From Casuarina equisetifolia (lineage: Eukaryota > Streptophyta > Magnoliopsida > Fagales > Casuarinaceae), in contig CM052358.1 in NCBI GenBank assembly GCA_028551475.1, positions 20,858,853-20,922,852 of the forward strand: DNA of 64,000 nt, given 5' to 3'. The position numbers were made by a program, and so were the translations under genes. This document shows positions 1 through 12,400 of this stretch, one piece after another (position 1 is the stretch's first letter; each line of letters opens with the position of its first letter). Under the pieces are notes generated by a model that did no database searches, was not told where the DNA came from, and saw only the letters and a list, made by a program, of their open reading frames with translations.

Positions 1-1300
1 CCTCTATCTAATAAAAAAAAAAACTCAAAATCATTCTTGGTATTCCAATATGATTCATTTTTTTGCGCAGCAAGTCATGCTGAATTCTTCACGGACTAAT
101 AGGAAATGGTCAGTGTTTCAGTAAATTGTGCACTAAGGATTTGAATTATATGTTCTTAATTTAATGTACGGTCTTCCTTTAATGTATGTTTAATGTTTCA
201 AGCTTCAAATGCACGTTGGGTCACATGGATATCTCTGGGAAGGGATGATATAATTATTTGAGCGCCGGATTACACAAGCAAAAGAAAAGAAAGAAAAAGG
301 ATTCTGCACTTATCTCTCCATAAAAGTCAAAAAAGAAGGCCGGCCACGGAAGTTGCAGAAAGAAAGAGAAAACTGAGTCAGCAGAGAGAGTTGTTTACAA
401 TCAACTCGATTGAATTGGAGATTTAAGAGCTTAATGCGCTTGTGCTGGAGATTTATCTGGTGTACAACAAAATTCTACTCGTTCTGCAGCACCATTTCTG
501 TGTGCTATTTACGTGCAATTGCACCTAACACCATGATGCCTTTTTTATTAAGTAAATATTATTAACCTTCTAGACCTGCATTTTTTTTTATATTATTGTT
601 CTTAGAATATATGGACCTATTTCAAAACTTTAAGATATTATATAGAAAATTTTTATCACTTATAAGGCCAAAAGACTATCCATACATTTTCAAGTGAGAT
701 AATACTCATTTTTTAATATTTTTCTTCATGTACATACTAACCCAAGTATTATATGTTGACAAAAACCTCTACTTTAGAACATGAGAAATTATAAATAAAA
801 AGGTTCATTCCTAACTTTAATATTATATTAAAATATAAGATTTATCTCAAAACCTTAAGGTAATAAGTGAAAAAAAACATCATCACATATAAGATTAAGC
901 ATTTATCTCTCGTTTTCAATGTAAAAAAATACCCACTTTTAATTGTTGATAGAATTTGATCCTTGGAAATCTCTATACAAAATATGTCTCATCGTAAGGA
1001 CCTTTTTCCTTATGAACCCATCAAGATATTGCACCAACTTGTTTAGGTACCTTAAAGAGAAGTAATGAACTTACTTTCTTATAAACCCATCAAGATCCTC
1101 TGCCGCAATAACAAGCACTATCACACTCCCCAGAAGATATTTTTCCTTGAGTTAAACCAAACCCCACCTCAAGATGAAGTTGCTCAGACCAACAGCTCGT
1201 TTGTTCCGTTTGGGGAAAAGAACAGAAGGAAACGAGTACTCACTTAGCAGGTTCTGTGATCTCTAACGGGATAACTGTTGCAAGTAATTATCCAATGCCA
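1..1300. other. AT-rich intergenic DNA, no intact gene
   Basis: No convincing coding region is seen. Positions 45-135 are a diverged direct copy of 2301-2403: both contain CCAATATG(A/G)TTCAT, GACTAATAG and GAAATGGTCAGT in the same order, and the second copy has an extra 16 bases after GACTAATAG. Because the second copy lies upstream of a minus-strand DUF26 relic, the first copy may mark the upstream flank of another copy lying off the left edge. The short open frame at 1065-1247 shows no recognised domain. Confidence 0.5.
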
Positions 1301-1406
1301 AAGAAACGGCTAGTAGATGGGCGATTCTCCCCATAGCGCCCTTGCAACTAGGATTATGATTTCTCATGTTCTATGGGGAGAATCGCCCATCTACTAGCCG
1401 TTTCTT
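1301..1406. repeat. Perfect 36-bp inverted repeat with 34-nt loop
   Basis: Positions 1301-1336 are the exact reverse complement of 1371-1406, separated by 34 unrelated bases, so a transcript of either strand would fold into an uninterrupted 36-bp stem. The right arm, read on the minus strand, continues the DUF26 relic (residues KKRLVDG). The left arm therefore looks like an inverted copy of part of that gene. Zero mismatches suggest a recent origin or strong selection. It could be a young foldback small-RNA locus or simply the scar of an inversion/duplication. Confidence 0.9.
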
Positions 1407-1992
1407 CAGATCAGCATCAGAGAGGTTCCTGGTGCACTGAGTCAAACAATGGAGCTTACTTAATGAGCGTCCAAGCCTCAGCTCCCCTGAATCCTAGAAC
1501 TTTGGACCGGCATAAGCTTCCTCAGATAATTCTGCTAGCAATTCCTTAACTTCTTGCTTGAATTTAGCAGGACTATTTACTACTTGGGTGTTCGCCATGT
1601 AGAACCTGTTTTCGTAATCAATTCTTCCAAAGAAATCTGCATTCGAGTTCTTCAACAAGTGGTTTTAGTACCAAATGATCGCTCCTTTATTACGTGGACA
1701 ACGGTTGCGAAGCTCTTTGCCTGCCTTCGATGATGCAGGTCGAGGCATCACCTCGGCATAAGGCAAGACCATTTACTTTGCCTTGCGCTTGGCCTCTTGA
1801 GCCAAGTCCGAATCCAGAGGAGGAGCTTTGATGGCTGAGTTTGATCAACCCATTCAGGTTCGCTGCATGAGGGCTATTGGCAGTGTAGTTTTCACTGCTA
1901 AAACAGAAATGGTATAATGGATCGGCACAACTGGCAAGGTGCAGGGAAAAAGAGAACATAAAGCTCAAAGAAATATTTTTTGAAATCAACAT
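1371..1992 (-). pseudogene. DUF26 (cysteine-rich receptor-like kinase) fragment, disabled
   Basis: Read on the minus strand from ATG 1992, the sequence starts with a hydrophobic signal-peptide-like stretch. It then gives CADPLYHFC, an N-glycosylation-type NYTANSP, FGLGSRGQ and GLALCRGD, the hallmark start of the secreted DUF26/Gnk2 domain of cysteine-rich receptor-like kinases. The match continues after a frameshift near 1726 (RCPRNKGAIIWY, then DFFGRIDYENRFYM and EEAYAGPKF, then LTQCTRNLSDAD). Two in-frame stops interrupt it: one replaces the Asp expected after IIWY, and the other follows GPKF. The conserved CxxC partner cysteines of the first unit are partly lost. No transmembrane segment or kinase domain follows, and the match ends in the 36-bp inverted repeat. 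A living CRK has two DUF26 units plus a kinase, so this is a 5' remnant, unlikely to make a functional protein. Confidence 0.75.
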
Positions 1993-2593
1993 CCTGAATG
2001 AGGCTTAGTTTTGTTGATATTAGATTCTCCTCCGTAAATAGACAAACTTTCTATTTCTTAGTCATGAGTTAGTAGAAATTTTAATTGAAAGATTTGGAAT
2101 TCAATATTCTATATGTATTGAAGTGAATGATGTATTGTAATATTAAAAAATAAAATAGAGTTGAAAATGCTAAATGCTAAGCTTTTCCTAATTGACCTCA
2201 TCTATCTAATCAATACACCTAAAATTCTTGCTTCGGTTTCAAACGTGCCCAAAGTAAATCTAAAGTGAAGAACCCAATACACGCAAAAGCAGCGTGAAGA
2301 CCAATATGGTTCATAGTTTGTTCTGAAAGCAAACTCCAATTCTTTAGGGACTAATAGATTTAAACAAATGTAGGAAATGGTCAGTAATACAGTGAATTCT
2401 TGTATTGATCTCAAGTATATATTTCAGTGAATTCTTAAAATTGACTTGTAAAAGAGGAAAATATATTTATATATAAGAAACACAACAGACCTACTAAATT
2501 AGTATTGTGTGATATATACTAGATTTCAACACACTCTCATATCCTAAGTGTGTGTAAGTACTTTTCATGGGAATTCACCTAATCTACAAATGA
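1993..2593. other. Intergenic, probable former upstream region of the DUF26 relic
   Basis: AT-rich sequence with no supported gene. It holds the second copy (2301-2403) of the diverged duplication that also occurs at 45-135. The open frame 2202-2414 on the minus strand matches no family I recognise. Confidence 0.4.
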
Positions 2594-3060
2594 ATGGGGG
2601 CTTCCTTTAACTCAGGTTTAAAAGTTAACCAAAGTACATTTTATTTGAATATTATCACTAACTTGAACCCCTATATGCCTAACTCTATCACAATCCAAGA
2701 TCATAATACAAATACTACCACACCCATGAGAGATGGAACCCTAGCTGATGGCTTTGTTGTGGCTGTACCCCCGCACAAAGATGACGTTGCTCAGTCCACA
2801 TTTCTTTTGTCTTACTTTGGAAAAGGAAGAGCTGAAACAAATGAATGATCCTTATGCAATAGAACCAAGATTTAGAAGTCCATCTTCTCGAACAAGTGGG
2901 AAAGAGGTTGCTGTTCAGATCAAAGCAAGGGAAGCATTACATCTCCTCAATCTTTACAGCTTGATTCAAAGCGTCCTTTTTTAGGCTCTGGAAATGCATT
3001 TAGAAAGATCCCAGGCAACATTCCTCTAAATTGGCTGAAGATGAGCGGTTTCTGTTAACC
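2594..3060 (+). pseudogene. Possible relic of an unidentified coding sequence
   Basis: Protein-like sequence appears in consecutive different frames: a stretch ending in PPHKDDVAQST, then KEELKQMNDPYAIEPRFRS in a shifted frame, then GSITSPQSLQLDSKRPFLG in a third. This pattern of frame changes without long open frames is typical of a decayed exon. I do not recognise the family. A loosely similar word (DEVAQT) occurs in the open frame at 1065-1247, so both may come from one ancestral sequence. Confidence 0.2.
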
Positions 3061-4254
3061 TTACACAAAGCTTTCAGTTCATAAAAATGGGATATGAATT
3101 AGGAAATTTGCATGCAAACTGTATCTGCAATTTGCTTTCTTGAAGCCGAGGGACCATGTGCATTTCAGCCAAGATTAGGGGACTTATGTTAGGATCTACG
3201 CACCTTTCATTGGTTTTGTTAGAGGGACTTGACCTAAAATATGGGCCATTCATCCCTCCTGGGCTTTGAAGAAGCCCAATCACATAAGCATGGAAAACAT
3301 GGTCCTTCCAAGAGGGCATTACTACATCTAAAAAGGTTCCAACATATTGAACCTTTTTAGCTATTATTCTCATGTTAAACATGAATATATAGGCAAATAT
3401 TTATTCTAAATTTTTTATGACTATATAAGTTTATTTATCTACGAACAATAAAATACAAAGATTTAGAGATAGACTCAAACATTATAATTTATTTAAAAAA
3501 AGTTAAATTTAAAATTTTCTAATTATGATATAATAAAATATTTACTTAAGAGGATTTAATGTTAACTTTTTATTTCAAATTTTATAAATCTAAATAATGA
3601 TGTCAGAAATTAATTTTCTTAAGACTAATACTAATATTACAATTTTGAAACATAGGCAACTAATTATCTATGAAATATTTTTTAAAAATTACATGCCTTT
3701 GAATGAGAAAAATAAGTCTCTTCTATCCTTAAACACTAGAAAAAGGGAAGAGCAAGGAATGTTTTAATCTAAAGAAGAAGAAAAAACCGTACTAAATTGA
3801 ATAAACTCAATCAATTTACTAATAGTTTAATAGAGTTATTACTAGTTTGAGGCTTCTTTTGCATAAAAAATTCAATCATTTTCTAAATCCCTTTATCTAA
3901 CAAAAAAAGGAATAAATTTCTCCATTGAGACTCTCCTACTTTTTTCTTCTTTTTTTCGTTTTCTTTACATAATAAGCCTTTTACTTGCTGTAGTTTTTAA
4001 CGAAAGATCCCAGGTGGCTGACCATGGAGGTCCCTTTCGCAGTTGGGCCCCGTGACGGTCGGGTGCTTTGTCTGGTTGCGTGTCAATGCTACGGGACGCA
4101 TCCACAAAAAGACAGACTGCCAACGGTGACACCTAATCCACCCAACACCAGAAGAAGAGTTTCATTGCATTTCCCTTTGAAGGTCGACACTTTATCTTCC
4201 GCTGCGTCTTCCACCCAGGAAAAGAAAAGAGAAATCCCAGGTAGCAAGGAATCC
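3061..4254. other. Intergenic region and putative 5' leader of the ML-domain gene
   Basis: Positions 3400-3960 are very AT-rich with no gene signal. From about 4000 the base composition becomes more balanced, which fits the promoter and 5' leader of the gene starting at 4255. An in-frame ATG at 4024 would add 77 residues to that gene, but these would precede the signal peptide, so I treat it as leader sequence. Confidence 0.45.
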
Positions 4255-6117
4255 ATGGACGCAGTGGCTCAGTTGAAGCTTACCCTTTTGCTTTTCTTTG
4301 CTGGATGTTTGGTTCTTTTACCATCCACCCAAGCCACGAATGTCAAATACTGCGGTCAGTTTTTTTTAATTTCCTTGGCTACCATCTTATTGATCATTAG
4401 GATCGGAAAGTACTTCTTTGGCTTTCTTGGGTTTTCTCAGCAGAGAGAGGAATTGAAATCTTTGATTTTTAATCTTCAAGGTTTTATATATGTGTGACCG
4501 TGCCCCTAGATTCATATCTTTCTTCTGTTTGTTATCTGGATTGTGCGGAAGTTAGTTACTTTTCTTTTCCTTTCCTAAGGGATTTTGTAGAATGTTGCAG
4601 ATAAGAAAGGTAATTATGCTGTGAAGGTGCAAGGTGTGGATATATCACCCAACCCGGTGGTGTCAGGCAAGCCAGCCACGTTTAAGATCTCTGCGTCAAC
4701 TGGTAATTCCTTTTGACTGGTGCTGTTTTCCTGCCTTGTCTTCTTCAATATCTGTCTATGCTTAATCTGAACGAAGCAGTTAGGTTATGTTCCAACTGGA
4801 TATTTAATATCTAGTAAATTATTTTAAGTCGAGCTTAATATTATTTATGCACTAAAACCAGAGGAGCGGATGGTGCATATGTGTTTTTTAGGGCAAAATC
4901 CTGTTTTCATGTACAATACGTTGGTGGTTTAGCTTTCTCGTTTATATGTTTTGTTTGGATGGGGAAGTCCTTCACTTAGGTGGACATTGATTGGACTTGG
5001 ACTCTGTAAACTTATGATGCAACACATATTTTGAACCATCTGTTATGTTCGCGTAACTAATCTGGTTTTAATCACATTAGAGTAAGTCTTTAGAGTCCAT
5101 GATCAAAATGGTTCAGCGACATCATTACTCTCTTGTAAGAAGTTGGAGTAAGCGTCTGTTGATTATCTTAGTAGGTGGTTTTTCTGTAATCAGTGCTGCT
5201 GTTAGGTTGAGGAGGCAGATCATGCAGTCGCTCCATTCCTGTATGTTGTAATCCCTTGTCGTCCTTCCATGCTGGTATAGTCGGTATGAAGCTGGGACAG
5301 TTACAAGGGAACGGAACTAAATGAAAATACAGGAGGTTTTGGTTCTCTCTCCAACGAGGCCAACGAAGGAACACCCATCTTTCTCTTCCAGCATTGATGC
5401 TATCATAGGTCAACCTGAGAAGAAATATCTTACCCTTAATCTCTTTGATTGACCCGTTAAATGCCCTCAAACCAGATTGGTCACGCTTGAGCATACCACA
5501 ATGCTCAAATGTAGAAGGCAATATAAATGACATTAAGAGCTAAAAGTGCAACCTTGAAGGCAGGTTGTTTTCGAATTCTCAATTTGTAACTTGAAACTGC
5601 CTGTGTTTGATACTAGATGTTGCCCCTTCAAATAATTCCCCCTCGCCCCACCCTGCTTTTGTTCCATTGCAAGTTTACTCGTCCTTCAGAAGTTGATTTA
5701 TGTGCTGCTGGACTCTTTTATCTGGGCGCATTTACAATGAGCTTACCATTTATGTTTTATATGCAGATGAAGCCATTGATGGTGGGAAAGTGGTCATTGA
5801 AGTATTTTACTTTGGGGTGCGTGTCCATAGAGAAAAGCTTGACCTTTCAGACGAGACTCCCTGCCCTGTTGCTGCAGGCAACTTTGTCCTCTCTCACACC
5901 CAAGTTTTACCCGGATTCACCCCACCTGTAAGTCTCCCTTAGCTAGATTTAGATTTTCTCCCCATGTATTGACATTTAAGTTGAACATAATAAAATTCTG
6001 ATTGTGCATGCCAAAATGTCTTGTGACTGTTACTCTACCGGCTTCTTGTTATGTTTACTATTATGTTGAAAAGTGACTCTTGGGAGGGAAGAAAAGAAAA
6101 GAGGAAAATGAATAAAA

Positions 6118-6179
<62 letters not shown>

Positions 6180-8556
6180 CCCCCCCCCCCTTCCTCCTTC
6201 ATTGTTAGAATAACAAGAAAGGAATTGAAAAGTTTGATAAACATAATTAGCATCTGTCTTGGAGATTTTTAAGTTGGACATTGTTAGAACTTCGTATTTG
6301 CTTTTTTAAATTAAGGTGTGTTTTGCGTTCTGTCATTATGTGGTCTTAAGGTTCTTGGTATTTCTTTTTACATTATTCCTTACTGCCAGGATTGTTGTCC
6401 TGGATGATGCATCAACAGAAAACAGGGCACATGGATTTTCCACTGCATTCATGCATCATATTTGTTGTAAAATGCTGTTTATTTTTTCAGTTACTGAGTG
6501 GGGAACTAGGCAGCATTTAGAACGAGTCAGCTTGTTGCCTGTTTCAGATTATGGTGGAACAAGCATGTCTTTGTCCAAGTATTGCTATCTTTTCATTTTC
6601 TCTTCTGAATTTTTGTTTTATCCATCATGGCTAACGGTACTTTGCCATTCTTCATGCTACAAGATGATATTGAACGAGTACCACCAACTATTTGGCTGTA
6701 GTAGAAATAAGTATGATGTTAATGGCTATCCTTTAGCTGCTATCTTAATGTTATTGACATTATCCCAACTTACCTTGTCTTTGCCTAAGAGTTTTTTCCC
6801 TTCGGTGGTTCAGTTCCTTCCAGCTTCTAAGTTGAAAAGTAGCCTGATTTTATGTTGTGAAGACAAGAATTACAACCCCCCACCTTGCCTATTCCTGGCT
6901 CTTGAAAATTGTGCTTAATTATGTTTACTTTTTTTGTCAAAGTCTGAAGTTAGTCCTCTTCTCACCACCACACAGAGAACCTCTATCTTCTTCAGTGCAA
7001 ATAATTGTTTCTCGATCATAAGTTGCTTACCTGATTTGTCTAGTTTTTCCCCATCTTCATTTAGTCAGAAGCTAAATATATTCTTCTAGCAAAGGGAACC
7101 TGTTAAGCAATTTAACCCTTGAGCAATGCTTTATTTTACAATTTTTCTTGGTATAATTGGTCTAGTTTTTTCTTTCAATACTGGCTTTGCAGTCAGTAAA
7201 TTTCATTTTCAATTTTCAATTCTGTTCCAACACTCCAGGGAACGTGTAACAAGTTCCCGACTCCCTGGCTCTGTATCATAATAAGTTTCCAACTCGTAAT
7301 GACATAAGGACCCTCTCAACATTGACAATTATAACAATGCAGGACACAATGTCTTTCTGAGATTAGCACCAAATCAAAATTTTCTGTTTCTTTTTCCATG
7401 CTATTTCATGGTAATTTCTCGAGCAGGTTGCTTCTCTATCTAGGTAGTTGTTTACCAATCATGTTGGCAATCCTGTCTGATGATAGTTTTTGTGAGCTTA
7501 TTTCCCTTGAATTATTGGGGAACTGCCCATGCCCTTAATTTTTACTTTGGTTGTACTTTCTGTTATTTCTATATCATTGAAGGCAGTTTGCAGTGCATGG
7601 TTTCTGATTGGGAAGTTAACTCTTACCTTATGTTTATACATCTCCATCACAGATACTCCATTGTCTATTACCTATCTAAAGCTATTATCTCTTGTTCATG
7701 TATGAGATTAATTCATTCTTTTGTTGATTCATGACATTGATTAGCATCATCAATGTACCTCTAAGGCTTAATATTCTGCTCATTCATGGTTTAAGAGTCT
7801 TCACTGCCATGTCTTTCTCTGAATCTGTTGTCACAGAGACAAATTCTAGGATATCATCTTCATTGTAGGCCGATGGGTAAACCAGATCAGTTTGTTTTAG
7901 AATTATCTTGTTTGGTGCATATCATGTTGACCCTTCCTATCTTCTATTTGATCCTTCTCTCGTTGTATTATTGGAACAGAGAACTTCTATTTCACTTTGT
8001 ATTCGCTTTCCTTGCTCTTTGATGTCATAATATATAAGAAATCAGCAGCCATGTCATAAAGCAAAGAATTTTGGTCCCAAACTGGTAGGACTAGAGCATG
8101 TTCCTAGGCTTTGTACGCTCTTCCCCCTCCTTTTGGTTTAAAATCTTGCTTTTTGAATTCCTTTTCTAAAGTTTCATTCTTCTTTCTCCTCTACCTGCTT
8201 TCCCTGCGTAGACATCTGCATTCTGGTACTAATTAACAAATCACCCTGAACTAGAAGCACCAATTGCTCAACCAGCATCAATGTTTGCCAAAGAGCAAAT
8301 AATGAAGACATCAATCCATTTTCTCATCAAACAGTGTGGGAACAGTCATTAACATGTTCCTGAAGTGACAAACTTTCCTGCCATGTGAAACATAGAGTCA
8401 TACTTAATAGCTCATCTTTTCATTGCTGATAGTTTGTGATATTTACAGGGCTCCTACACTCTTAAGATGACCATGGAAGACCACAACAGTCAAGTGTTGG
8501 CCTGCATTACCTTCGGCTTCACAATCAGCTTTGGATCTTCGGTATCTTCTGCTTGA
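4255..8556 (+). CDS. ML-domain (MD-2-related/NPC2-like) lipid-binding protein
   Basis: Four exons join in frame: 4255-4354, 4601-4702, 5767-5927 and 8449-8556, giving 156 residues. Residues 1-27 form a hydrophobic signal peptide ending near STQAT. The mature part has the ML-domain pattern of plant NPC2-like proteins: KYCDKKGNYAV, then VSGKPATFKISAS, ETPCPV at about 97-102, a PPGSYTLKM turn, and a last strand VLACITFGFTI. Cys33, Cys100 and Cys140 are the candidate disulfide residues. The length is typical of the family. ML proteins bind single lipid molecules (sterols, phosphatidylglycerol or phosphatidylinositol) in the secretory or vacuolar lumen; the ligand here cannot be deduced. I chose ATG 4255 because it begins the signal peptide. 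Intron 3 (2.5 kb) holds a long TC microsatellite. The gene faces the MBD gene tail to tail. Confidence 0.9.
6122..6190. repeat. (TC)28 microsatellite followed by a C tract
   Basis: Twenty-eight TC dinucleotides at 6122-6177 run straight into about 14 C residues. The tract lies in intron 3 of the ML-domain gene, about 195 bases after its donor site. Its length makes it a likely polymorphic marker. The 60-85-residue open frames across it are artefacts of the repeat. Confidence 0.97.
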
Positions 8557-9416
8557 ATGACTTGCAGATGTTTGCTTGGATGTTTCCATCCATGGTGCGT
8601 TGTAATTAGGATTGCATATCCAGTCTTGTGAGTATTGTATGGATGTCTTTTGTTGTCAGTTTCACAATGCCTTTCCATTCAATTCACCATGTGTGGATGG
8701 TAATAAGTAAGCTTATCATATTGGACATGGTAAGAAAACAGCCTGTCTTTTTTTTTGGCAATAGATATGGTGGAATGACGTTTTTGCCTGACGTCTTTGG
8801 GAATATTCAGGGGATGCAAGAGTCATTCCGTGTTTGGCACAAATTAAGCAAATCACCATTTTTTGACAACAACAGTGCAAATGATTGGACTGTTCTCATC
8901 AATTCTTTTCTTGTTTTTTTAAAATAAACACACTCATCTACGCACCCAGCATCCAATCTAAAACTTCTATATCCTAGACAGTATTTACTCCTAACTTTAT
9001 TGATCTAACAGAGGATTCCTGAGGCAGAATGGAAGACTTTTATTCAAACATAATAAGTTCATCAGTACAAAGCTTTAATATAGACTACAACTTAATCGGA
9101 GTACCGAGGTTTTGAGTTGTAATATGAGCACCAATGCGAAGTGTTCAAAGTGATGATGATGCGGCAACAGCAAGATGGCATCACCCTGTCGCGAAGTGGG
9201 ACTCTAATGTTAATTGCAGTAGTTTTACATCGTCAGTTAAATGTCCTGACTGATAGATTAAAAAAGGCAAAAGGGGATATAAGTTATGATTTGTGTACTA
9301 GGCCAACAATCAGATTTTCAACAGTTAACTTGAGATGCCTTCTGCGAACTCATTGGATGGTTTTCCATGGGCTTTGACCCACCTAGACCTTCCTAAAGGT
9401 TCTCATTAGTTTTGGT
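8557..9416. other. Gap between two convergent genes
   Basis: About 860 bases separate the stop codon of the plus-strand ML gene from the stop codon of the minus-strand MBD gene. The stretch should contain both 3' UTRs. I see no further coding signal; the open frames at 8628-8927 and 9141-9377 have no family resemblance. Confidence 0.5.
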
Positions 9417-12400
9417 TTACGCCTCAGACTCCTCTTCAACCTTTCCCAATCCTTCAGAGTTTTTCTCTTCTAAACCTTTCCTCTCGTCATGCTCTGGTTG
9501 TAAAGCTGGTGTCTCACCAACTTCTACCTTTGCATTGGAAGTAGTCTTATTAGCAGCTTCCTGATTCTCCACTTCAAGGACTGCTTCAGGCTCTTTCTGC
9601 TGTTTCGCAGCTTCCTCCTTATTTTCTATTTTATCAATATCCATTTCATCAACTTTTTTATCAGTAGGTTCGATGTTGTTTTCACCAACATCCGTTTTAT
9701 TTTGTAGCTCCAGTTTCTCACTTGCTTTGCTTTCTTCTTCAACTGCAGCATCTTCTTTTTCCTCAGCAGGCTTACCTTCTTCCTCTATAGCAGCATTCTT
9801 CTCCTTCTGTCCCTTGTTTGAGCTTGCTCTACTTTGCTTTTTCTTGGGAATTTCAGTGTCTGGCGATTCAGTTGCTTTTGATTTTTGATTAATTCTTGGA
9901 GAACGCCTTGGAGTTTCGCCTGCTAATAGAGAGATTTCAGAGCATTTTACTCTATTAGAGGCCTTAGTTTAACAGAACCCATCTGCATTAATGTATGCCA
10001 GAGACACAAAACACACAGACACGCGCAAGCAGACCTGTGCTCCAGTCAAATTCAGAAGTGGAAGGGCCTCCAGGATGAGACTTGAGATACTGCTCCAGCT
10101 GTCTTTTGCTCTTTATCTCTTCACCAGTAGGCGAAACAAAGACTACCTCATTCCTCCTTGGTGTCCCAGTTTTCCTTGGATTCAACTGTAAGCACAGGAA
10201 AAGATAGAATCAAAAGAACACCTAAATGATCCACAGAATCAAAGTCAAATTTACCTCCCACGCAAATAATTTACATCCATCTAACACTTGAGGGGTCTCC
10301 CCCCATTATGCAAAGGAAAGACAAAAGCCATATCAGTCATCTCCCTCATAAAATAAGTTGGGCCATCAACACCGTATATGCAAGAGATACTGCTACAAGT
10401 CAAGCTTGAACCACCAACAAGACGCTTAAAATGACAACTGGATTAAAATTAATGTTGTTCAAATTTCAAGGAATCTTTCAATAGTCAGTATAAGTGCCCC
10501 ATAAATGAAAAAGAAAATTAGTATCGACCATTTTGCAATTAATGACAACAAATTAACCATGTATAACCAACAGGAACGTTACTGGGTAACGCAGAAAATC
10601 GCACCATCCACTTGAAGGATTGCAATTGTGTTCCTCATAAAGCGGTATAAACATTTGCAAAAGGAGGCGTCAGCAAAAATTTTAATGAGATATACACAAG
10701 GTCCTGTGGAGGGGCGCCTAAATAACATTAAATAGTCTTCCAAAAACAGAAATGAACACAAAAATAAACCAATACCAAAATATATCATGATTCTTTTAGA
10801 CAAAATTGCTGATCAAGCATCTTCCCGTGATTATACTTCAAAGTAGATGATTCACACCAAAATAGGAAGAAGTTTGCAAGGAAGAAAAAAAAAAAAAGAA
10901 GACATTCGTTCGATTATCTACCGAAATTGGACATAGTAAGATCTTCCACATTGATCACAAGCCACTGATCCAAAATATAACTAATCAAGGAAACGGTATA
11001 GCAGAACTGTGGAAACTACAATCAAACAATCCCCACAGATCCTACATGATCCAGTCTGATATTTTCCTCCATAGATCCTACATGGTCCAAAATATAAATA
11101 ATCAAGGAAACGGTATAGCAGAACTGTGGAAACTACAATCAAACAATCCCCACAGATCCTACATGACCCAGTCTGATATTTTCCTCCATAGATCCTACAT
11201 GATCCAAAATATAAATAATCAAGGTAACAGTATAGCAGAACTGTGGAAACTACAATCAAACAATCTCCACAGATCCTACATGATCCAGTCTGATATTTTC
11301 CTCCATAGATCCTACATGGTCCAAAATATAACTAATCAAGGAAAAGGTATGGCAGAACTGTGGAAACTACAATAAAACAATCTCCACAGATCCTACATGA
11401 TCCACTCTATATCTTCCATCAAATTTCCTTTTATCTGGGATTTACGCAAAGTATCCAAGTTATTGCTAATGGAAAGCAGAGTAGAAGAAAAAGAAGAGCA
11501 GAAATAAGAAATGTAAAACCAAAGAATGAATAAATCTTCTTCAATTCTCTCAAAGTCTACCCAACTAAAGGTTATAAAATGGTGAATAACAACTACAGAA
11601 ACCTGCAATAACTAAATATCTCAGCCAAGTTACAATACCTACCAACCAAGAACGCTAAAGAAAACACAGCTTCAACAACTTAAAATTACTCCCCCCAGCC
11701 ACTAAATTACAACTTCCATCTACTATGAACAGGCAATATGCAAAATTGATCACAACTCAAAACTCCAACGAGTACTGAAACCAAAAAGTAATCACACAAC
11801 AGCCCTATAATTTTGGCAAGAAACTAACATTGGTTTACAGAAAATGATTTGTACGCAGTGCTTCTCGCAAAACAACCCTTACATGAAGCTCTCATTGCCA
11901 TACAAACAAGGCATGCTAAATTGTCATCTGATGAAAACAGACTCCTCCAAAGGCACAAACCCAATGATAAATCCTCCCATGTTTCTACACAAGCCTCTTC
12001 AAGCACCTGATCATTGCCTTTCCCCAGCACCCTAATCCAATCCCCCCTTACGCCTCACTGCTCCTCTCATGTTACGTCAAAACAGAAGAATATAGACTGT
12101 ATTGCACTCTCTAGTAGTTCTCAATCATCAGTTATCTCACAGAATCTCCAAGAGGCACCTCAACAAATTCCAGAGAAAAAATATATATCAACTTGCATGC
12201 CCTTCATAGCAGCAGGAAAATGAAACGAAAGAAAATGTTTTCTTGGTGGTACAACATACAATACACCCAATTCAGCACGCTCTAATTTCATTTGCTGAGA
12301 TATATTAACGGATTCAAGTTATCATATCAATTTAACGTGGCCCCTATCTTAGTTTCATGCGATTATTTATTACAAAGCAAGAACAAGGTAGCTCGACACT

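Noticed and set aside
6030..6281. Open frames of 72-83 codons across the TC repeat
   Set aside because: They consist mainly of alternating Ser-Leu or Arg-Glu from the microsatellite and lie inside an intron.
6316..6918. 200-codon plus-strand open frame in intron 3 of the ML gene
   Set aside because: No recognisable domain, hydrophobic and Phe/Leu-biased as expected from T-rich intron DNA, and flanked by a proven intron.
10981..11375. Open frames on both strands with 39-residue repeats
   Set aside because: Produced by the 117-bp minisatellite, whose period is divisible by three; there is no independent coding signal.
10967..11418. Possible CRISPR array (regular repeats)
   Set aside because: Whole 117-bp units repeat without unique spacers, in a plant intron; this is a minisatellite.
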